Positions 38,542 through 49,257 of a DNA stretch of 64,000 nucleotides are shown here, piece by piece. How positions within the stretch are numbered: position 1 is the stretch's first letter; the number at the start of each line of letters is the position of its first letter. This DNA is from Sanghuangporus weigelae (lineage: Eukaryota > Basidiomycota > Agaricomycetes > Hymenochaetales > Hymenochaetaceae). The notes beneath the pieces are model-generated. The model saw only the letters and a list, made by a program, of their open reading frames with translations. It had not been told where the DNA came from and did no database searches. The stretch covers positions 1,488,001-1,552,000 of the forward strand of contig CP137321.1 in assembly GCA_033182465.1 (NCBI GenBank), written 5' to 3'. Made by a program: the position numbers and the translations under genes.

Positions 38542-40535
38542 ATGCCAGGCTCGAGCGAGCTGTCGGACGCGCTCAATCCCTACTACTTTCAGGATGCCCA
38601 GCACATTCAGACGAACATTTCTCCCAACTATGATCAGCATACGAGCATCCCCGCTTCATCTCCGTCTATTGCCCCACAACACAATTCTGTCCTTCAGCCA
38701 CATAGAAGCGAGTTAGCAGACGCCATCAATCCAGCTACGGTATCCCCAAGCACAGCTGCACGTGTGACATCACTTAAACCGTTCGTATTCTTACTTTCTC
38801 TATTTCTTACAATACGTAGAATAATAACAGTTGCTCCTATTAGGGCCCGGCAAATTTCAGGAGACGCGCTCCAGCTCCTGAAGGGATTGATCCAATCCAT
38901 CGCATCCTACAAAGCTGCCGTCGAACAAGAGAAGAAACGGCGACTGTCCTGGGAGCGGGAGCAAGAGACGACGTACATTGCGCGTCAGGCGGAACTTGAG
39001 AAACGTGTTGCGGACCTACAGCGGGAACTCGACTCCCTTAAGGCAGAACTTGATCTATTACAGTCGGCATCAGGGCAGTTGCCCAATGATAGAGCTGCAT
39101 ACGAGCCTTCGAGAGTTCCAGGGGAAGCTGTTATACTTTTCGACCCTCCGGCCAGTGAGACAGAGCTGCCCGAATTTGTAGAGGGGTCTTCTTCTTCTTC
39201 CCAACCAACATCACAGAATCAGCCGGGCTCGGGCTCCACTCGTGGTCCTTTGGAACACGAGTCAAGTAAGTCGCCCATTCTCCGCGGTGCCCGGGTACAG
39301 GTAAAAACCACGCAGGTAAGTCGTGTCTTATCCGCATCCTGCATCTAATACACTACTAACGAATGTCACAGGCTGCAATGCGGAACCACATCCTAGCATG
39401 TATGGAGCTCGATGATGATAAAGAGCTTCCTCCTTCTCATAATGAATCATTTTCTCTCGCTCCGACTCAGCCAGTTCGTTTTGTTTGGGAGAAAACCACC
39501 AAAAAAAGCTCGCACAACGCCAGAATGAAATTTCGTGTCGTGAACGATATCAAAGCCAACAAAGGACTATATCCATTAGTTCCTGCTAAAGACTTCACGG
39601 CACCGAAGCTCGAAGTTGCATTTGAACAGGCCTTCATGACGTTGCGGCAGAAATACGCTTCCCAACGAGGAACCAAGGCTATTTTCCAGGATCGCGCTGA
39701 AAACAAGGCGAGGAAGGCACGACGACTCAGTCGAAAGAAGATTGTAAGTCAATCAACTATCATTGGGACGTTCTTTGCTAATTGAGGGCTTAAGAAACTC
39801 GCCAATCGGATCACTACGCGCGCCTCACTCGAGCGATACAACGTCCCCGAGTTCGACCTTGCTTTTCAGTTAGATTGCATGTCATCAGAGGAATCAAGCG
39901 AAGAAGAGACGGAAGCAATTGGTTCTTCTACAGGGGACAAACCTTCCCTTGGGTCTTTACGAATCCGGATCCTCGCCTGGCGCTCGGCCCGTCTGCAAAA
40001 GCTCTATCGGGCAGTCGATGAACACGAGCAGCATAATCGGGAGTCGAAACCCAAACGTGGCGCCGGGAGAAGAGATCGACACTTGGGTCCGCCCAAGGAC
40101 GGGAACCCGCCTCCTCCAATGGGTACTCCGCAATGGATGGTGAGCAAAAGGTGGCTGCGCCAGGCGTGTGCCGTCAATCCGCAAATAGCAACACTCGTCG
40201 CCCCTGTAGACGAAAATACTACTACGAACGTTCTTCCCGTGCTCGGCGAAGAAAGCGAGGACGAGCGACAGCAAGAGCAAGAGCAAGAGCTGGAGCTAGA
40301 GCGGCAGGAAATCCCCCCGCCTAGCAACAGTCAACCAGATTTCCAAATGCCGGTACCGGACTACTCCATGATTGACCCCATGATACCAATGGATCACGAT
40401 GCATATCAACATGCGCAGTACATGTACGCGCAGCAGGCGGCGTGGGCTGATACGATGGGTGATTTTGTAGACCTATCGCAGTTTTCCTCTCCTCTCATCC
40501 AACCATACCCTCCTTCCGCTCAGCATTCTTCCTAG
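38542..40535 (+). CDS. Unrecognised coiled-coil, acidic-tail protein
   Basis: No family recognised. It starts MPGSSELSDALNPYYFQDAQ (ATG 38542). The motif SSELSDALNP recurs as RSELADAINP about 50 residues on, a small internal repeat. An in-frame intron probably lies at 38780-38842. Next comes a clear heptad coiled coil (LEKRVADLQRELDSLKAELD, about 38995-39055). After an intron at about 39316-39371, a basic region follows: FVWEKTTKKSSHNARMKFRV, FEQAFMTLRQKYASQRGTKA and ENKARKARRLSRKKI. Later exons add an acidic stretch (SSEESSEEETEA), RIRILAWRSARLQKLYRAVD, a Gln/Glu run and a Met/Gln/Tyr-rich tail (QHAQYMYAQQAAWADTMG), ending at TAG 40533-40535. It may be a basidiomycete-specific nuclear protein; that is inference. 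Confidence 0.72.
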
Positions 40536-40901
40536 TAGATTAGATAAAGCAAACATCCTGCTATCAGATTTTGGTATATGTCCGCGCATTGCTATGATTA
40601 AGCAAGTCCATTTGTTGTATGAAGTTATGGAAGGCACGAAATTAATGAGATGTATAATCAGTCCGTGTCGGACTTATCTAATCAGATAAGTTTTTTGATG
40701 ATGTGCCGGCACGGCTCCGCAGGTGTCGCGCCAACGCGCTGACAACATCCTACGGCAGCCGTGAACATGGTTGCGAATTACAAAACGCTCCGTGCTCGTT
40801 CGCACTTAGGCCTTAACCGCCGCCATAGTCTGTAACTCTTGGCCCTCTGAGGTTCCTGCGTACTAGCAAGAGACTTGACAGCTGCTGGCTGGCACTTCAG
40901 A
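40536..40901. other. Intergenic, upstream of the Apd1-like gene
   Basis: 366 bp between two plus-strand genes. An imperfect inverted repeat (GGACTTATCTAATCAGATAAG, with the ATCTAATCAGAT core, near 40671-40690) could be part of a terminator or a binding site. An ATG at 40771 opens only a short reading frame. Confidence 0.4.
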
Positions 40902-42699
40902 ATGGTGTTACAACTCGCGCGGAAGCTTGCCGCGACGGTACTTGGCCAGGACCCGCATGACCCAAAGGCGGTGCAGGAGTTGAAGCAGGCTGGTGTACCA
41001 GTTTCAGAAGCTAGCTGCAGAACGTGTGCAGATCCTTGCGATGAAGGTGTGTACTGTATTTGCTGCTCGGGATGCTTCGAGTAACGCATCTCTTCTAATG
41101 CTAATATTAATGCAGGTCATGAGGAGTTCTCGAAACGGTTCGACGTGGATATGGAAACGGAGATGCGTGGCTCCGTGAAACCATATCGTAGGCAGGTCAG
41201 AATTAAACAAAAGCAAGCAGATACATCAAGAAACGGAAGATTAACTCTATATCGTATTTAGGTGGTAATCTCAACGGGTAAAGCAGATTGGGCACGAGAA
41301 GTCACTGAAGAACATGACTCGCTCGCAAAATACCTCAGCTCAGCCGAGGACCGGCACTCAGGCGGTGTGCGCAAGAAGGTCGCACCTCCTTCTCCTTCAT
41401 CAGAGAAGAAGACAGAGAAGCACCACGACGAGAAACCGGCAGATGCTACTACTAATAGCACTAGTACTAGCAAACAATCGACAGGTGTATACAACTACAA
41501 ACCCTCCGGGCGTCTCTCCATAGTCAATGGGTCGCACCACACCATCTCGGACGACCCCGACACACAAGCTACTGTGCTCGTGCTTCCGGATTACGTTGCG
41601 GTGACGAACGTCCCGATAAGCAACGCCGGCGCTTCCGCGTTGTGGGAACACGCGCTCGACCCGGCTGTCCCGCGTGCTGGGACATGGATAACGCCCGGAA
41701 GTGAAGGGATGAAGACGTGGACGCTGCCGTACAACTGTCTAATCATGTTATGTAAGTCAATCTCTCCATATTCGTAAACTGTAATTGTAATTTAAGTTGT
41801 TAATTATACAAGGTTCACATAAGAGACGAGATGCGCGATGTCACATTGCCGCTGAGCGTCTCCACGAAGGTCGGTTCTAGTTCCATGTCAGAAATGAATG
41901 ACGATCGAGCGTGATTTGAACCCTCGTGCTGAAACAGACTTCGCCCGTTCTTTGGAGTCCGAAGGGTGGTGCGTCGATACAGATCTGGAGGACCTCTCCA
42001 GCATTGGCCCACCTCTCGAGTCCATCGCACTGACAGAAGAGGCGCGGAAGGCAGCCGCCGTAGAGCAGCTAAGAGCGCTCGTTAGTGAAGACGCCTTTCC
42101 TATCGAACAAGCCAATGAGGAGGAGCAGAGCCAAGAAGCCCGAACAGCAGATCACCAGAGTCAGGCAAATGCGAAGCAAAGGAAAGCGCTGATCCTGAAG
42201 AACTCGCACATCGGGGGCCACAAGTTCGCGGGTAACGTCATCGTAAGTCTTTTCTCTTCAATAGACGCTCTCTTTTCTTCTTGTTCGCATCGCATCGGTC
42301 ACCATCTGCGTTCCCATCTTCTCTTCATTCTGATTTCCCCATTCTACATCTCGCACAGCCCAAACTCAACGTACTCCCGTACATTCATTCCCAATCCAAC
42401 CCACAAAATTCTCCTCCGAACTCCGAAATTCCAGACCCAATCATCTGACCCTCCTCATTTCCTCAACTCAAATCGACAATACCAATCAATGCCAATATCA
42501 ATAACCAACAACCAATACTAACTACCCTCTACAGATCTACTTCCCCCAGGGCTCCAGCGTCTGGTACGGTCGTGTGACGCCGCACGAGGTCCACACCATC
42601 GTGCAACACACCATCCTCGGCGGCAAGGTCCTCCCGCAACTCCTCCGGGGTGGGCTCGGCATTGCACGTCCGGGTTGCGCTAGTCTATTGGATTGGTAG
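40902..42699 (+). CDS. Apd1/Aim32-like thioredoxin-fold [2Fe-2S] protein (sucrase/ferredoxin-like)
   Basis: Likely a redox protein with a [2Fe-2S] cluster held by Cys and His; yeast Apd1 and Aim32 are the models. It starts MVLQLARKLAATVLGQDPHD (ATG 40902). An N-terminal CRTCADPCDEG follows, then FDVDMETEMRGSVKPYRRQ, VVISTGKADWAREV, a disordered Ser/Lys linker (41370-41480), and VLVLPDYVAVTNVPIS. After an intron comes the ligand region LCSHKRRDARCHIAAERL (about 41810-41880), then SEGWCVDTDLED, and HIGGHKFAGNVI joined across a long intron (about 42244-42535) to IYFPQGSSVWYGRVTPHEV. The C-terminus is VLPQLLRGGLGIARPG with TAG 42697-42699. The Cys pair and the HxxxH of HIGGHKFAG are the expected cluster ligands. 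Confidence 0.85.
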
Positions 42700-43379
42700 A
42701 ACCTGACGTTGTTTTACGAGTCCAGGTCCAACACAAATTGTCGTCTTCGCTTGATCAAATTTACTTAAGTAGACTTTTCTTTCTCTATAATCCAGTCCGT
42801 TTATTTGAATTGAATCTATCCAAGAAGAAAGAGCTGTATGGAATATTAATATTGCAACAAAGAAAACATCACATCTACATACAGTGTTACTACGTATACA
42901 CCCGCCATTGGCTTCCCTATATATCCACAAACATCCGCAGGTGTTATCTTCCTTTCATGACATCTAAGTACAAGAAGAAGAAAGGGTGAAAAGTAGAGAG
43001 AGAAAAATGAAACTTTCCCTCAGCAGATAATAAACTATGAACCGGCTTGGGCTCTTGAACTTGTGAATCGTGAGCCAAAAGAGCTCCAGAACGAAAGCGA
43101 ATTGAGAGCAGAAGTAAAATGTGTTGTGAGAAGAAAGAAAGTCGCGCACGCGAGCACGGAAAGCGTGTGTATCCCAAGTTCGTCCGCGGTCGAACGAGAT
43201 GAAAAGAAAGAGGGAGAGGAAGAAAAAAAAGACGAAGTACATGCGTTGGTCCGAGTAATTGCTATGCGTAAGGCTAGTAAACCGAAATCGGAGAAACGTA
43301 CTAATACACGGAGGTGAAGGCGCGGACGAACCCCGCAATACGAGCCGTGGAGGAGCGAGTATATGAAGTAGAGATGACA
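42700..43379. other. Convergent 3' region, Apd1-like gene and SCH9
   Basis: 680 bp between two converging stops. It contains purine-rich runs (AAGAAGAAGAAAGGG near 42970; A-rich near 43225-43236). ORFs of up to 138 codons on the minus strand (42964-43380) are Phe/Leu/Ser-rich readings of these runs and do not look coding. Confidence 0.5.
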
Positions 43380-46300
43380 TCAGATATTCGCAAGCGACCG
43401 CCGAGCGGTTCTCCCTCCGGGTCTATCGTCGTCAAAATCGTCGTCATCCGGAGGAGAGTCAGCCTCATCGAACGCATTCTCGTCTTCCAGCTCAGCAAGC
43501 CTTCCGGCAGGCCCGACGACGAAGCTCTCGCCAGAAAATGAGAACCCGCGGAACTTCTCCTGCACCGAATTACTTATCGGACTTCCCTCTGGATCGGCTC
43601 GTTTACTGCGCCTGCCGTTAATGACCATCCCTTGTTGTGCTTCCTTCTGGTGATCCCGCAAGTCACTTCCAAGAGGTCCATTAGGCGTATGCTGCATACA
43701 CGAGCCAGTTATACTTTGCGCAACCCAATCCTCCGATGGATCGTCTTCATCATACAGCTCTATCCCTGCATCGGTCAGATCGGCACTCGTAAACTCTGGA
43801 TCAAAATTATCCACTGATTCGTCCGACTCGACAACAGGAATAAACGGTGGCGTGACCTGCTTCGCAGCGAGAGCTTTCCAGTCAATGGTCTTGAAGAAAG
43901 CGTGCTCCTTCAACTCGTCTGCGTCGTGTTGAGCGCCTAATCGATGTTTTGGATTGCGATTGAGTAGCTGCGAGGGAATCAGTAAAGCAAAATACAATCG
44001 ATATTCCAATCGTCACTCACCCCCTTCACGAATAATTTCCCGTCGTCACTTATGACGTTTTTCGGAAAACGGATCTTGCCAAAACAAATGTTCTGATACA
44101 TCTGCTGGGTATCCTCGGCGTAGAACGGGCTCCAGCCACAGCACATCTCAAACAACAAGACACCAAGGGACCAGAAGTCCACGAGCTTCGAATAGCCGTG
44201 ATCATCAAGAAGCACCTCAGGAGCGAGGTATTCCGTTGTTCCGCAGAATGTATTTGTGAGTTGATCCGCTTTTAAATCCGGCTTGGAGAGACCAAAATCG
44301 CATAGTGCGATATGCCCAGTCGCATCAAGCAATATATTTTCCGGTTTGAGGTCACTGAGCGAAAATAAGCATCCGATCATCGAAGACTGAATGCAATCGA
44401 AGCCACGCACCGATAGACGATATCATATTTGTGCAGGTGCTCCAAGGCCAGCACTAGCTCCGCGACGTAGAACCGCGCGCGATCTTCGCTGAACTTTGTG
44501 TCCTTTTGTAGATGCCAGAAGAGTTCTCCGCCGCTTTTGAAGTCTGTGACAAGATATAGATCCGTATCTGTCTGGAAGCTGAATTTGAGTCCGACGAGGA
44601 ACGGAGAGTTGAGACTTTGCTGAAGGATTTTGCGTTCGCCGATCGTGTGCGCGATTTCCTTCTTTGCGATGATCTCCTTTTTGGACAGCACTTTCATTGC
44701 GTATATCCGGCGAGTGTCCTTCTTTCGTACTTGGAAGACTCTACCAAATGTCCCGCGGCCGATAAGCTTCAGGAACTCGAAATCGCGGGGAGTAAGGGCA
44801 CGCTTCGTCTAGGCGTCGGAAGATCGGGTCCGTCGGAATATAATAAGGTTTGAGGTAGGAAGCAATAGCGGTGGAAGTAGCCGAAAAGGAAAGGTTAGAA
44901 GGTTCCGAGATGATATGATTACGTACACACCTTGAAATGCTCGTACGTTGTCTGGACGCGTATCTCACCGGTTACGACTTCGTTCTCATGCGGCAGGAGT
45001 CTAGACCGTCGCTCGTCAGATAACGTCCATCGGATGCACGATAATCAGAAAAAAAAATTGCAAGAGAAGCGATGCGTCGGCCGGGACTTGGGCAACGCAA
45101 CGTGCACAACCCCGGTGGAAAAAAAAGGGTGACAAGAAGTGTGGTGGTGGAAAATATTACACTCACTTGAACCAGTGGTCTACGGTGTGGTCGTGCTTCA
45201 GAACGGGCTTGATTTCAACCATACCCAGGAATATTTGTTCCTCATCCGCTCGGTCGTATACATTAAGAGTAATAACTGATTGGTCCGACGTCACGTCACT
45301 ATAATGAATGACGCCCAGTATCAGCATCAGCATAACAGTACAGAGTGAAATAATTAAGCAAATCGGAAATTAGTGGAGCTTCATCCGGAGCATGAATAGA
45401 ACAGCACTCACAAGGACACCTCATGTTTCCAGACCGGGTTGTGAGCTAACAGTCGCCCAAATAAACCGCCGCTTACACCGGCCCCATTGCCGTTGACGGC
45501 ACTTGAGACGCTGGGCGCTGTGCCTGACACTCCAGGCCCACGGCCATCGCCATTCAAATAGGGAACACTGCGTGTCGATTTGTTCGAGGAGACGCTCGAC
45601 TGTGGCGAGCTCGCAGCGCTGTTGGTCGCAGAGCGCTTCGCCTGCTCGATTGCGCGCGAGTTGATTGCGCCAAGGGCAGACAGAGCAGACGAGGAGCTAT
45701 TTCGTGACAGGTTGGTCGCAGTGCCCTTGACTTCCTTCTCGAGCTCGTGTATCGGATCGCGGCTGACGAACTCGTTTTGCTCGAACTGGACAACGACGTA
45801 CGGCCGCGCATTGACGGAGTGCACGTTGAGTCCACGAGCCTGAATTAGCTTGACATGAAGCTGACCGCGCGAGACGCTCGATGACGAGGTGGAGGAGGTT
45901 GAGGAAGCAGTTGAGGGAGATTGAGCTACTGGAATTGGAGTCACGACGGCGAGCTGCTTTTGCTGCTGAATTTGCTGCTGCTGAGGAAGCTGCTGCTGGT
46001 CCTCTCTTTGCGTGGTGGGCGGTGACGGTGCCGCTGAGGCATCTGCATGATGAGCAGCTGACTGTGCGCGGCTATTGGCGTTGTTGTGCATTTTGTCGGG
46101 GACATGAAGGTTGAGGTTAAGAGCAAACTGTTTTGTGGGAATCGCTGACGCGAAGTCCGGTACGCCTGAGCTTATTATTGGTGGCGCGAGACCCGGAGCA
46201 AGCGGGGTCATGTCCCCTGCTCCTCCACTGCCACTGTCGGTTCTTGAACGGGCGTGGGTGTTGAGTAGATGGTGGGTCTGGAAGCTGAATGCAGTCGGCG

Positions 46301-46505
46301 AGCGCGGTGGATTGTTTGAGCTTGTAGAATGCGTGTTATCTGAGCCTGACGTCACGCCAATACTAGTAGGTGCAGCAGACGTGTGACTTGAGAGATTAGA
46401 ACTACTGCTAGAATGTAAATCTTCGAAAGGATTCCGCTCACGACCGTCGGGAGCAGCCCTGGGAGTGAGCTGGTCGATGGGCGTGGAAGGCCAGAACTTG
46501 AGCAT
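43380..46505 (-). CDS. SCH9: Sch9-type AGC kinase with C2 domain
   Basis: A TORC1-activated S6-kinase-like regulator of growth, ageing and stress. The proposed start is MLKFWPSTPIDQLTPRAAPD (ATG 46503-46505). A long Ser/Gln/Ala-rich N-terminus precedes a C2 domain (RGQLHVKLIQARGLNVHSV, about 45815-45872; then EVS joined to FDVTSDQSVITLNVYDR and FLGMVEIKPVLKHD). Kinase: DFEFLKLIGRGTFGRVFQV (about 44735-44790), YAMKVLSKKEI, YDIVYR joined to DLKPENILLDATGHIALCDF, activation loop NTFCGTTEYLAPE carrying the Pdk1-site Thr, and LLNRNPKHRLGAQHDADELK. The C-terminal extension includes FIPVVESDESVDNFDPEF and the hydrophobic motif FRGFSFSGESF with its TORC1-type Ser. Stop is at 43380-43382. At least five introns are present. 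Identity as the C2-AGC Sch9 class is firm. Confidence 0.92.
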
Positions 46506-46798
46506 TTGAGGACGACTGAATATATGGAAGTGTTGGAATTGGTCTTGTGCAGGCCCTGATCGCTGGAGTGATTTGTTCCTTCCGGCACAGGCGCAGAAGT
46601 AGTATGTGTATGCAACGGAGAGAGCGAGTGAAACAGGGGTGGAGAGGGAGAGGAGATAGTGATACGAGTATAAGTAGCGTTGTTGACCATTGTCAGTCAT
46701 CTGAGCTGCAAGTACTACTATTACGAAGATGCAGTGCCGGATGTGCCGACAGACAGACAAAACAAACAAACTAACAACGACTCCACCGAGTGGAGCAT

Positions 46799-47410
46799 TT
46801 ATTCTCGCCTTTCTCTTCCCGACACATCCCGCTCTCCGTACTCGTCACGTAAGACAAGCAACCGCCTCTGCCCAACTCGCGCTAAACTCATCCCTGCCCC
46901 GACAACTCCGCCCAGCAGCACAACCCGACGCGTCAACACCCACGGAAGCCTGTCTGTTCCGATCCCGTCAACTTCAATTTCTCACTAAGTATATACAATA
47001 CACTTACAAAATGCACAAAACAGCACAGCAGTACCAACTCCAGCGCCCGCCTCCTTGACCTCCCCGAATCCAACACGGTCCACCCCGTCCTCACAAGCGG
47101 CGAACGTTGCTCCAATCGCGCCGAGCTGTAACGCCTTTCGCCCTCCTTCTCTCAGCCCGCCCCACATCATGCGATAATTCTTCGTCTTTTTGTACAAATA
47201 CCACCCACGCAGCGTCGTAGGCGGGCGATGGGCATTCTCAGCGAGGAACCGCATTCCTTCTGCTCTCGAGCCTCGGATGAGACCCAATGACATTCCCAGC
47301 ACGCCGCATCCGGTCGTCAGAATTAGGTATCGTGACGGTATGTTCAGCCGGATCTCGCTGGTGCTGCTGTCGCTTGTGAGTGGCTGAGTGGATTCATTTG
47401 AGTGTGACAT
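46799..47410 (-). CDS. Small Tim17/22-like hydrophobic protein, probably mitochondrial
   Basis: A two-exon gene. Start MSHSNESTQPLTSDSST at ATG 47408-47410. Exon 1 continues IPSRYLILTTGCGVLGMSLG, a membrane segment, then RPPTTLRGWYLYKKTKNYRM and GGLREGGRKALQLGAIGATF, a Gly-rich segment like the Tim17/22/23 inner-membrane fold. A 54-nt in-frame intron (46954-47007) joins LFCAF to YRLPWVLTRRVVLLGGVVGA. The end is RDEYGERDVSGRERRE with TAA at 46799-46801. About 186 residues with three or four hydrophobic stretches. The Tim17-like assignment rests on the Gly/small-residue pattern and is moderate. If unspliced, the product would stop 16 nt beyond the intron donor at CIVYT. Confidence 0.62.
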
Positions 47411-47555
47411 GCTCTGGCGCTGGCTGAGACGTGTGCATGTAAGCACAGGCGCCGATCGGCTTCTTCTAATACAATCTCCTCCACAATATATTTAATTTCT
47501 GCTCTTTATCTCTTAATTATCGCAAACACTTTTCACGACGACTCAGCTCAACATC

Positions 47556-47852
47556 ATGCACGACCTGGATGATGGCAGCCTTGATCCGACCGAGCGGCGC
47601 ATCCTAAGTTCTTGCCCCCTCCGCTCTCTGCAGACACCCCAGATCCTCATCTCCCGGCTTCCCTTCCCCGCCTCTCCGATCCTACAGCCTCGAACACCGT
47701 CAAGAAGGCCGGAAGCATGCAGCACACAGACACCGCGCGCTAACTGCGCCGTACGTCTGGAGTTATCCCCTCAACGAATTCAACGCAACGAATCTCGGAC
47801 CGCCGGAGCGGGAAGACGGTTTCGGAGGTTTGGACACGTCCCCTTCTTCTGA
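47556..47852 (+). CDS. Possible small spliced gene, poorly defined
   Basis: An ATG at 47556 opens MHDLDDGSLDPTERRILS. Further on, a different frame gives a continuous, protein-like stretch of about 70 codons ending at 47852: PRSSSPGFPSPPLRSYSLEH, then APYVWSYPLNEFNATNLGPP and DGFGGLDTSPSSE before a stop or a GTAAGA donor. The two may be joined by an intron with acceptor TGCAG near 47634, but simple joining leaves them out of frame. No family recognised. It starts 146 bp from the divergent Tim17-like gene. Confidence 0.3.
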   Translation: MHDLDDGSLDPTERRILSSCPLRSLQTPQILISRLPFPASPILQPRTPSRRPEACSTQTPRANCAVRLELSPQRIQRNESRTAGAGRRFRRFGHVPFF

Positions 47853-49257
47853 GTAAGAATGAGTAAGTCTTTTGCCATATCAGGCTCTTTCTTACTCTTG
47901 CCTGTTCTCTAAAGCTCGGCGACAATAGTCCACGATCAATTCGGATAAGTCCTGCAATGTATTCGCTCCCTTCTCCTTCTTCGCCTTCTCACCGGTTTTG
48001 TCTTTGGATCATCTCACTCAATGCAGGTCGTATATCTTTTTACGTGTAGCTTCTTGTTCATATCGCGCAACACTGAGCTAAGGAACTCGGCTGTTCATAG
48101 CGCGCTCCCGTTCATCGTGAGACTGGGGATACAGTTCAGATTCGGATGCTTCCCAGCGTTCAGCACTGAAGCTGTTTTTCGGACAGCTCGCCCACCTTAC
48201 TTATTGCAGAGAGAACGGACTTCCGGAAGATTTCATCTAGTTTCCATGGTCCTAAAGGAACTACTTTTGTTCGACGATATGGGTCTATCGGCAGTGCCCC
48301 ATATTGTGATATATACTAGATATCAGATCGGAAAATCGACATTTAATTTTGTCTTTTCCTTCGGATGTGCTGTCGGTAGATTAGACTCTAGGCTCTACAA
48401 AAATACACCTCTAGATCTCCCTGAGAGAATAGCCTTATCACTAGTCTTGAATAGACTGAATAGGTTGCTCGGGGCTGTACGCTGTTAACGTGATTCTCGA
48501 GGGGAAAAACGAACTTGAAGTACCTCCTTAGAATTCAGTTACTCCCGCGCAGTACCGCATACGTATACCTTTTTTCTATTATATGTAGTTGATCCGTTTT
48601 GACCTTTGCCTTCTCTTCTTGACTCCACCTCAAGGGAAAAAGAACGAGAGGCAAGAAGTAAGTTGCACTCCAGAGATAGACCTCCTATATGTGACTGAAT
48701 TGGAGTTTACTTTGGACATTTTTAGCGCTTGTTATAATCAGAAATTAAGTAAGTATCTTGACTACAGTAGTCTAAGTGAGTATGTGGTTAACCGCGAACA
48801 GTCGTCAGAATTAGTGAGGAATAGTTCCGCTCACATTCTCACTATTTCGAGATAAATAAACAGGGAGGGCCCAGTCTTCGTTCACATTTTGCACCGTGTT
48901 GTATATATGAAAAGTTTCTCGATTTCCTGCCACCTTCGATAGACTTCCTGAATGAAGGAACACTGCATGTAATGATATGAAACGAGAAAAAAAAAGCAAT
49001 CTTTTACATGTCTACATAAATGTCAAGGGTACAGCGATATACGAGATTGCAGGGAGACAGTGTATAATGTTTATGTGCTTATATGCAAATTATCTGTATG
49101 CTCACCAGCCAACTAAACAAACTGATAACAAATGCGTTCTATCCTTCCTCCTCACTTCCCCAGATACGACTCCTAGTACTTGCTTCGATAGCAATCATTG
49201 CTTAGTGCGATGAATGCCGGAACCTCATGTCATGTCATTTGATCGCGTGCCCGCAAC
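47853..49257. other. Gene-poor, AT-richer stretch
   Basis: About 1.4 kb with no recognised gene. The largest ORF is 155 codons on the plus strand (48021-48488). It is hydrophobic and of mixed composition, with no motif I can name, and starts just after an acceptor-like TCAATGCAG. The right end should hold the DRE2 3' UTR. This may be an orphan gene or decayed sequence. Confidence 0.4.

Noticed and set aside
42244-42535. Extra small gene within the long Apd1-like intron
   Set aside because: The open frame there continues from the upstream exon into low-complexity Ser/Pro/Asn sequence, and splicing it out restores the conserved NVI/IYFPQG join, so it is intronic.
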